Below, piece after piece: positions 19,236-25,518 of a DNA stretch of 25,518 nt. The position numbers and the translations under genes are program-made. Numbering within the stretch: position 1 is the stretch's first letter; each line of letters opens with the position of its first letter. Below the pieces are notes generated by a model, which saw only the letters and a list, made by a program, of their open reading frames with translations, did no database searches and had not been told where the DNA came from. The DNA comes from Reticulomyxa filosa (lineage: Eukaryota > Foraminifera > Reticulomyxidae): NCBI GenBank assembly GCA_000512085.1, contig ASPP01006021.1:1-25518 (forward strand), read 5' to 3'.

Positions 19236-19901
19236 TTAAGCTCCGCGGAACTTCCGCCGTGCAATTTCGTTAGTAATATTATACATATCCGAGCCAAACA
19301 GTACAAAAGAAATATGTGTAAGAAATCTCTTTTTGTGCTGTGCACATGTGTCCAGTGCAATTTCCATGGCCGCCTCTTTGGGATATCCGTAGACCCCACA
19401 AGAGATGGCCGGAAATGCAATGGTTTTGATTTTGCCGTTTTGTTCTTCTGCCAAATTCAATGAATTTTTGTAACAACTTGTCAATAGAAGATGTGGACTT
19501 TGGACATTACCAAAAATAGGCCCAACCGTATGTATAATATAAGACGCCTTAAGGTTAAAACCAGGAGTTATTTTGGCTTCCCCTGTCCGACATCTAACTC
19601 CTGAACTTGAAGCGGCTACGTGCTGTAAACAAAATTCTCGCAGTTGTGGCCCTGCTGCACGATGGATTGCCCCATCTACACCACCTCCACCTAGCATCAC
19701 TTCATTTGCCGCGTTTACTATGCAATCACCTTCAAACTTTGTTAAGTCTCCTTGCTTCACTATCAAGTTGACACCGTTCGGCATGACGTACGATTGTTCA
19801 AGGTTAGAACAATGTCTCTTTCCGTTTAGTGAAATATTATCACTCAAACGGCTGAAGAAACAACTGTCTTGCCAAAATTTCATTCCTAATCGTGCGATCA
19901 T
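19236..19901 (-). CDS. Macrodomain protein (MacroD-type ADP-ribose hydrolase)
   Basis: Predicted to bind ADP-ribose and remove mono-ADP-ribose from acidic residues or hydrolyse O-acetyl-ADP-ribose, as MacroD-type enzymes do. From ATG at 19901 it is 221 residues in one exon. Motifs: GDLTKFEGDCIVNAAN (51-66) with the ribose-contacting Asn, the loop GGGGVDGAIHRAAG (71-84), GEAKITPGF (107-115), IIHTVGP (122-128) and IAFPAISCGVYGYP (161-174), the phosphate-binding loop. All key residues are present, so activity is likely. The N-terminal 40 residues (MIARLGMKFW..., with SCFFSRLS) lie outside the domain and could be a targeting peptide, unproved. It lacks introns while most neighbours have them; the MacroD family spans bacteria and eukaryotes, so transfer or retro-copying is possible but not shown. 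Confidence 0.93.
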   Translation of the reverse strand: MIARLGMKFWQDSCFFSRLSDNISLNGKRHCSNLEQSYVMPNGVNLIVKQGDLTKFEGDCIVNAANEVMLGGGGVDGAIHRAAGPQLREFCLQHVAASSSGVRCRTGEAKITPGFNLKASYIIHTVGPIFGNVQSPHLLLTSCYKNSLNLAEEQNGKIKTIAFPAISCGVYGYPKEAAMEIALDTCAQHKKRFLTHISFVLFGSDMYNITNEIARRKFRGA

Positions 19902-19977
19902 TAACAAATATTTTTTTTTTTGTGATGTTTATTGTGTTCCCCTTATTCATTTATTGGGTATTCGATCTAGTGAACAA

Positions 19978-20271
19978 TTCAGATGTCCATGGACATTCAC
20001 ATATTGTATAAGCTGTTGAATATTCACCAATTGTAGTAAATAACAAAGAAATTAGTGATATTTCCAATGTAATATGTTCTGCATCTGGTGATGGTACAAT
20101 TTGTCTTTGGGACATTTGGTCAAAAGATGGGTTGTACGTAATCGATTAGATAGTTATCATGATATAGAAGTAATGTGTCTTAAATTCTTAAAATTAAAAA
20201 CGAACAAAAATAATATTGCTGGATTTGGTATTAATCTATGTTATGGGACACTCAATTGCATAAATATTTGA
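19978..20271 (+). pseudogene. Degenerate WD40-repeat gene fragment
   Basis: The reading SDVHGHSHIV, a TAA stop, then AVEYSPIVVNN and NVICSASGDGTICLWDIW matches the GHS...V..VEYSP...NVICS.S.D.TI..WDI form of WD40 repeats. After KDGLYVID a stop and a frameshift occur; another frame then continues IEVMCLKFLKLK and AGFGINLCYG, again family-like, before a stop at 20271. At least one internal stop and one frameshift are needed, so it is a relic rather than a gene. It may share origin with the WD40 genes at 13483 and 15711, but is of a different, longer-spaced subfamily. Confidence 0.7.
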
Positions 20272-20719
20272 GGATAGTTTCATTTTCCAACAATAAAAAA
20301 TATTTTGAGTGATTTGACTTGTTCTAAAGTGTTAATAACAATTATTATATTTTAAAAATATTACTTAACATATTTGATAATACATAATAGTATCGAAGAT
20401 ATACTTACACTAAACTTTCTCGCAACATATCGAATAATAGACCCACTAATCAACATACTAACAGACTACTTTCTTAAAAGAATACAAATGTTTCAAAATT
20501 TTAAACAACAATTAAAAATATCAACGACAAAAAAACAATTTAACAAACACATAAAAAAAATTTTATATTTAAAAGCTGTGCAATATAATCACAAACGTGT
20601 AGTCAATGAAATTGAAAAGTGTTTTTAATCTTCACCATATTCAATTGATAATAATTTCTTTTACAAACAACATCATTCATAATTTTTTTCTTTTTAAATC
20701 TAATTTTTTGCTTTAATTA
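20272..20719. other. AT-rich DNA with one weak open frame
   Basis: A plus-strand frame at 20374-20628 lacks an ATG at its start and is rich in Ile, Lys, Asn and Phe, as expected for AT-rich noncoding DNA. I do not call it a gene. Confidence 0.45.
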
Positions 20720-21272
20720 TCTATTGTCCATTTTCTAAATTTGGTACAAAGCAATGAAATGTTAGTATATTTTTAGTTCGTAAGTATCATGCTCAATAAA
20801 TCGAAATGTATTTAAAGCAAATATACTAATATTATTTTTAGAATAAGTGATAAACAGCAAATAATTGTTGCTTCCGCTAATCAATGCCGCACCCCACAAT
20901 AGCTATATCTTTCCTTTCAATGTAAATTGGCTGGTTGTTATTGTTTGTGAAAGGAACTCATTGATTATAATTGTTTGACTTGTTCATTTCATTGTCATTG
21001 TTCCAAACATTTGTATACTTCATCTAATGTATACTTATAACATCCACCAAAAGACAATAAAGTGATTTTATTGCTGTCTTTGTAGTATTGTTGTTATATA
21101 CTAGTTTTACTACAGTGTCCCCATAATGCAACATCGCTTGGACGATAAGAATAACAATCTCTTGTCTATGACCTCCACAGATAACGATTTCATGTTTGTG
21201 CAGTACACGTTCAAATGTTTCAAGTAGAGTGCGCAAATCCTTCAAACTTCGAAAATGAATTGAAGTAATCAT
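20720..21272 (-). pseudogene. Kelch-like repeat gene, decayed
   Basis: Starting at ATG 21272 the frame reads MITSIHFRSLKDLRTLLETF then RVLHKHEIVICGGHRQE, a kelch-type opening with a GG pair. The middle is shortened to AMLHYGDTVVKLVYNNN. The frame then shifts to LSFGGCYKYTL, shifts again to MKYTNVWNNDNEMNK, meets a TGA where a Trp codon is expected, and continues VPFTNNNNQPIYIE. After a further frame change comes SGSNNYLLFITYSKNNISIF and NTFRFIEHDTYE. Each piece reads as consecutive parts of a single kelch-like protein that I associate from memory with Reticulomyxa. Several independent lesions argue against sequencing error alone. Confidence 0.72.
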
Positions 21273-21352
21273 ATGTTGGCTTTGTTCAGGTTATCTTTCA
21301 GGAGATTTTTATGTTTTATTATGATGTACATGTTGTAAATGTTGATGAGCTA

Positions 21353-21931
21353 TTAAGTAAGTGATGATGTTGCCCTATCAAATATCCATTGCATTTGCTC
21401 ACCATTTACTTCTTTTTGAATGTGCGGAATGATATATTCCTCTTTTATATCCCTTTGCTTCGCTTGCTTAGACTCCCAATAATTCATGTACTCTGACAAT
21501 GTCATCTCTGTCCGTTTTTGATCACTGTAACCTTTCTCACCACAATTTGCGACTGTCACTGTGGCATCACCAAATTTCGTTTTCACATAGTTCGTACTTA
21601 ATAAAGACTCAGTTTTTGTTGAAGGATGGAGCCAATCTTTTGTTATGTTCCAATCATTGCTCATATTTCTTTTTTTTTTTTTTATATTATAAAAAGAATA
21701 TTTCAAATTGTTTTTAAAGAGTATTTTTTTTAAAAGATGAGAAAAAAAAGTACAAAACTGAATGATACAAGGCTGATTGGGAATCAAATGATACCAAACA
21801 AAAACTTGATAAGTCATCTTTGATATGCCGTATACTGGAATTTTTTCTGCTCGGTATTCCTTCACCACACGCTTAGGAGGTGACCATTTTGTCCAAAATT
21901 GCTGATTGCTTGGAAGTTTTGATAGTGGCAT
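21353..21931 (-). CDS. JMJD4-like N-terminal fragment lacking the JmjC core
   Basis: JMJD4 family proteins are 2-oxoglutarate/Fe(II) lysyl hydroxylases acting on translation release factor eRF1. Exons 21931-21759 and 21668-21353 (intron 21669-21758, GTTTTG donor, A-run AAG acceptor, phase 2) encode IPVYGISKMTYQVF, IPNQPCIIQNMSNDWNITKDW, YVKTKFGDATVTVANCGEKG and EMTLSEYMNYWESKQ. These follow the family order (RPN-PC-L..., W, YGD..V.VANCG, MTL..Y..YW). After about residue 150 the similarity ends and the frame stops at 21353. The catalytic HxD...H core, normally about 150-200 residues further on, is absent, and a kelch pseudogene begins only 80 bp downstream. The fragment therefore cannot be a hydroxylase by itself; it looks truncated by deletion, rearrangement or misassembly. 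Confidence 0.7.
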   Translation of the reverse strand: MPLSKLPSNQQFWTKWSPPKRVVKEYRAEKIPVYGISKMTYQVFVWYHLIPNQPCIIQFCTFFSHLLKKILFKNNLKYSFYNIKKKKRNMSNDWNITKDWLHPSTKTESLLSTNYVKTKFGDATVTVANCGEKGYSDQKRTEMTLSEYMNYWESKQAKQRDIKEEYIIPHIQKEVNGEQMQWIFDRATSSLT

Positions 21932-23299
21932 TCCTTGAGAGTATTTGTCATATCTCTATATCTTCAAAGGAAAAAAAAAGTATCCTTTTCAAAAAAACTT
22001 TTTTTTTAAGTTGCTTGTCAATAAAACTTTTTTTGTATTTTTTACATTTGGATTATGTTTCAATTTGCCAAAAATATTTTTACAGTTCAACATAAAAATA
22101 ATAAACTTCGATATCATGACAAATTATCAATAATTTTTGTTTATTTCGCAATATTTTCATAGTCTGCATATTTTTCAATTGTAAACTCTTTTGACATTTC
22201 TTGATTTCAACATAGATTATTCAACAAATACTATTAATTTCAATTTTCGTTATTGATCAAATTTTTACATTTTTAAAAAAAAAAAAAGATAAAATTAGAA
22301 TATTGGGAGGCATTTGCTTTCAGGAAGGGCCCGTAGAATTAGCAACAGTAAGTTAGGGTAGCTGCCCTATTAAACAACTTATTAGATGCCGAGAATTGAC
22401 CCATTTTTAAAGTTGTTAAAAAAAAATATCTATTGATATTTTAAAAAATTCTTTTCTAAATATAGAAAATTATTTTTTATATTAAATTTCTCATGAACTT
22501 AATATTTTTACAACTGACTTATTAAAAAATAATTTTTTTTCTTTGATAAGGTGAACAAAAGTCACCGACAAATTATAACAAATAAATGTATCTTATAAAT
22601 AAAATGTACTTTATATACACTTATTTTATTAAGTTTTTTAAAAAATTCTATTTTCAAATTTTTTGAAAAAATTCAAAACATCAATTTCGAATAATTACGT
22701 TACACAATATTCGTGAAAAGTTTGTTTGCAGAAATGGATACGACATACTGGTTCATTGGTCGTAAAGTTATACTAACAAACTTTGCAACAAGTAACTTTG
22801 TTATCAAGTTCCAAATAAATTATCACTTGCAAGGTTTCCCAATAACACAGTTTGATCATTTTACTATATTGACCAACGTTTGTTTCATCATTTTATTTTT
22901 TTATTTTTGCAATAATTGTCTTGTGAAATCTAAATTCCTTATCTTTCTCTGCAACGGCAAAAAGACTTATTGGTTCATTTACTTTTTTTGGACTAACAGG
23001 GATTTCAGTATCATCATTGTTTCATAAAATGGTGCTGTTGTAACAAACAAAACAATTGCATTAATATTGAACAAATTATTAACTTTTTCCTTCGTTATTG
23101 TTGATATTACAGAAAGTAAGAAGATAAATTACAAAAGGTCGTTTTTGACTAATTTGCGGAAGACTGCTTCTTTGTTCTGGAGTTGACAAGAGACGTTTAC
23201 AATCTTCACTTCTTAGAAATAGCCTGGATTCGTTACGAAGAAACAACACAATAAAGCGAATACAACAAAATACTTTGAATACCTGCCTTGTCCTTTGAA
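21932..23299. other. Long AT-rich intergenic region
   Basis: Mostly A/T runs. The segment 22310-22400 is less AT-rich and contains a near-palindrome, AGGGTAGCTGCCCT (22355-22368). A plus-strand frame at 22713-23027 lacks an ATG at its start and its composition is typical of noncoding DNA. I can support no gene. Confidence 0.45.
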
Positions 23300-23350
23300 A
23301 CACGGATTTTCTCTAGACAGTACCACAATTGCATCTTGTTCACTTGCACA
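23300..23350 (+). pseudogene. Possible WD40 repeat relic
   Basis: The frame PLKHGFSLDSTTIASCS resembles the VxxxxFSPDGTTIASCS part of the WD40 units at 13483-16734. The following DNA resembles, base by base with small indels, the TCATTTGATAAAACAATCCG stretch that encodes the D-K-T-I-R turn. It is short and could be coincidence. Confidence 0.35.
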
Positions 23351-23588
23351 ACTATCGTGTAAACAGTGTAAAATATGAATTAAATAAATTTGGAATATTA
23401 TTTAAATAAAAGAAACAATGATCATTTTATTTTTGATTGAAAAGAAATAAAAAAAATGTTCTTTGTTTATTATTGTTCTCTTCAAAATGCAAGAGCCACT
23501 TTGTCTTGATACTCAAAAAGTTTAATGTTTTTCAATCTGATGCAAAAGGTTTAGAAACGAATTCTACTGTGGTTGAAGAAGAAGGTGA

Positions 23589-23774
23589 AATGATGAGTGT
23601 CACCAAATTGAAAAATAGGCCACCTTTGGTAAGTTAGTTCTTATGTATATCCTTATAAACGCCGTGATTATCGAATTAAAAAAAATAAAACAGTATGAAA
23701 AAGAGATTTCAACAATTATTCAAAACTGGTTTCGAATTTTAAAAGTGAGATTTGACAAAATTGTTGCTAAATAT
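23589..23774 (+). pseudogene. Orphan N-terminal exons of a WD40-family gene
   Basis: A short exon ending at 23628 (from ATG 23589: MMSVTKLKNRPPL) with a GTAAGT donor joins in phase 0 to exon 23694-23774, which encodes YEKEISTIIQNWFRILKV then RFDKIVAKY, followed by a GTTATG donor. This is a third copy of the N-terminal module found at 13483 and 15711, with about four residues missing before FDKIV. No WD40 repeats follow in the next 500 bp, so the gene has lost its propeller or was cut off. The exon pair may show what the missing first exons of the intact paralogues look like. Confidence 0.6.
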
Positions 23775-24344
23775 GTTATGTTTTTTTTGCATTTTTATTG
23801 TTGAATTGAAGATATATTTCAAAATTAAAATAGAAAGTTTTTTAATTGTTATGATTTGAACATAGTTTTGATGTGATCAGACATGGTCTTCAAACGTTGA
23901 AGTAGTTTGGAGTCAAAATCAAAACAGACACAAATAATGACCGATTAGTTGTTTAGATTTTTGTAGAGAAAAATTTAAAACACAAATATCACGTTTATTT
24001 TTTTTACGTGGAATGCATACAATCTTTGTTGCATGTCTAAAGGCAGTCATTACGTCCAAATAAACAAAAAAAACATGTCAAACCAAAGCAAAAAAAAAAA
24101 AACCATAACAATTCGGAGAGAATTAAAACAAAAACATTACCAAACAACTCTAAACAATTACATATAAACAAATAAAAACGTAAGGTACTATCAATCAAAA
24201 ACAAAATGTATGTATATAGACATATATCACCATTCAAAAATCAGCATAAACTTTACTGTTAATCAAAACAAATCAAGACAATCTTCATATACAAGATAAG
24301 AGCAAAAGAGGAAAGAAGGGAAAAAAAAGAAAAAAAGTAGAATC
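23775..24344. other. AT-rich intergenic DNA
   Basis: No coding frame is supported. A-rich plus-strand sequence from 24050 to 24340 is the 3' flank of the minus-strand membrane protein gene. Confidence 0.5.
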
Positions 24345-25429
24345 TTATAAGGATGTTTCCACAAACACAACGTAATGTTCATCTTCACAAGCAATATTTG
24401 AAGCGTCTGCATTTGTTGCATCCATTTGTGTATTATTGTTGTGCACCGCCATTTCCATAGCGCTTTGCTGAATCAGCAAAGAGTACTGGGCCCTTGAGCC
24501 TTTGGATTTGAACAAAAGATTAACATTTATTTATTGCGAATAAATTGAAAGAGAAAAGAAAAGGGGAGAAAAAAAAAAAACACATTGCAGACAGATTGTT
24601 GTTGAATAAGAGCAGCTTACGTTGAAATGAAACGGTTGCAATTGGGAATCAACAGGTAGGCCAGCAGAAAACAGCAGTGTGTGAGGAGTAGTAGCAGTAG
24701 CAGTAGCAGTAGCAGTAATAGTAGGAGAGATGGGTGTGGCATCGGGTGCCGTGTCGCTGTGAATGCTGTCAATACGATTGGCAACGACTTCGGGTTCACA
24801 AGCCTTGGATGTATCCATTAAAACCAAAGATACCGCTTTTTCCATCTTTGTATTCTGTGTTTGTGTTTCCTCACTTTGGCCATCTTCCTTCCTGCTCTCA
24901 GTGTCGTCGCGATCACGAGGGCTAACCGATAACACCCTTCGCGACATTGTCGAAAGTGTATGTAGTCTAATACGTATACCAAAAAAAAAAAATAAAAAAT
25001 AAAAATAGACAAAATGATAATTGTGCTAAATATTATCAATTACTTATGCACTTATTAACAACGTTGTAGATATTTATATATGTGTATGTGTATATACTTT
25101 TGAAGCATCCAATGATCGGATGAGTCAGCAGAGTTGGTCCGGAAGCAGCAAGCGAGGACAAGTCGGTTCCAGTATGGATCGGCAAAGTGGAACATGAACC
25201 ACACGCAAAAGCAGTTGACGATACACTCGATGGGTTCCAGCAACACCACATCCACGACCACAGCGCCAGCGCCAAAGATGACGATGGAAGACATGACCCC
25301 GATCAACACCAGAACGGTCTGTTTGTGCATCACGCGGCGCATTCTGTCGTGCGTGGACTTGTGAATGCGGTTCTGTTGTATCGACGACGGTGTTTGTCCG
25401 TCATCTTGCGCTTGCGTAACTTTGAGGAT
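24345..25429 (-). CDS. C-terminal part of a multi-pass membrane protein
   Basis: Family unknown. Three exons are linked by phase: 25429-25098 (acceptor A-run AAG, donor GTATAT, phase 2), 24966-24621 (acceptor ATTAG, donor GTAAGC, phase 0) and 24485-24345 (acceptor CCCAG, stop TAA). The first exon has a hydrophilic segment with KSTHDRMRRVMHKQ, then two hydrophobic segments (TVLVLIGVMSSIVIFGAGAV and VLLEPIECIVNCFCVWFMFH), typical of the last two membrane helices of a polytopic protein. The tail (about 170 residues) is Ser/Thr/Asp-rich, begins LHTLSTMSRRVLSVSPRDRD, and contains an ATATAT repeat encoded by a GCT/ACT microsatellite. A cytoplasmic regulatory tail is likely (inference). The gene continues beyond 25430 and is cut by the end of the sequence. 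Confidence 0.65.
24688..24722. repeat. Trinucleotide-type microsatellite (GTAGCA units)
   Basis: Five to six copies of GTAGCA/GTAGTA on the plus strand encode, on the minus strand, alternating Ala-Thr in the tail of the membrane protein. Confidence 0.85.
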
Positions 25430-25477
25430 CTTTTTTTTTTTTTCACAAGTGTTATAAGTAATATTTATGTAGCGTGC

Positions 25478-25513
<36 letters not shown>

Positions 25514-25518
25514 GGGGA
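25478..25518. other. Poly-A then poly-G end, probable contig artefact
   Basis: There are 28 consecutive A followed by 12 G and a final A. A homopolymer pair at the very end of a sequence is typical of low-quality or tailed read ends rather than genomic structure; no telomere-like repeat is present. Confidence 0.75.

Noticed and set aside
20374-20628. Plus-strand 84-codon open frame as a small gene
   Set aside because: It starts without ATG, is dominated by Ile/Lys/Asn/Phe/Leu as AT-rich DNA gives by chance, and matches no motif.
21024-21272. First read as the C-terminal tail of JMJD4 following the N-terminal fragment
   Set aside because: The FRSLKDL, HKHEIVICGG and VVKLVYNNN motifs, and the continuation in shifted frames to 20720, fit a kelch-like protein much better than the JMJD4 tail.
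22713-23027. Plus-strand 104-codon open frame with hydrophobic stretches
   Set aside because: It has a non-ATG start, and its Phe/Ile-rich content comes from T-rich DNA; there is no splice-linked continuation or motif.
25478-25518. Telomere or poly-A insertion of a retroelement
   Set aside because: No telomeric repeat or target-site duplication is visible, and A28-G12 at the very last bases is typical of a sequence-end artefact.

Overview
The window is nuclear DNA from a unicellular eukaryote: AT-rich intergenic DNA, many short spliceosomal introns (about 65-180 nt) and large proteins with low-complexity inserts. Two tandem 42-residue WD40 proteins, their shared N-terminal exon and a decayed kelch-like gene resemble, from memory, the expanded WD40 and kelch families of the foraminiferan Reticulomyxa filosa. 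That organism call is inference; I could not search. The right end finishes in a 28-nt poly-A run followed by 12 G, which looks like a contig or clone end.

Layout, left to right. 1-790: a higher-GC edge with an unidentified minus-strand gene end. 2126-3296 (-): an unidentified Lys/Ser-rich protein whose frame breaks at an 11-nt homopolymer. 4074-5121 (-): a Ras-family GTPase with all G boxes, a CAAX box, a 10-nt micro-exon and a one-base homopolymer frameshift. 5600-11423 (-): a complete cohesin subunit SCC3/STAG gene in about ten exons, the best supported locus here. 11831-12646 (-): an unrecognised 271-aa protein with a SAM-like middle. 13483-14541 and 15711-16734 (+): two paralogous seven-repeat WD40 genes with the same exon layout. 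17235-18713 (-): a three-exon DUF1769/UPF0590-type protein. 19236-19901 (-): an intronless macrodomain protein. 19978-20271 (+): a WD40 pseudogene. 20720-21272 (-): a kelch-like pseudogene. 21353-21931 (-): the N-terminal part of a JMJD4-like gene without its catalytic core. 23300-23774 (+): WD40-family relics, including an orphan copy of the shared N-terminal exon. 24345-25429 (-): the 3' end of a membrane protein gene.

The genes do not form one pathway. SCC3 (chromosome cohesion), the Ras GTPase (signalling), the macrodomain protein (ADP-ribose metabolism) and the JMJD4 fragment (protein hydroxylation in its family) look like independent housekeeping loci. They are interspersed with two lineage-expanded repeat-protein families at different stages of decay.

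The most interesting signal is in the introns rather than a gene. Eight introns in five loci start with GTTTNG instead of GTRAGT, and most of these end in an A-run plus AAG rather than a pyrimidine tract. Exon phase closes exactly in every case. One of them, in the most conserved part of SCC3, is 114 nt, stop-free and a multiple of three. I found no undescribed multi-gene system that I can defend.
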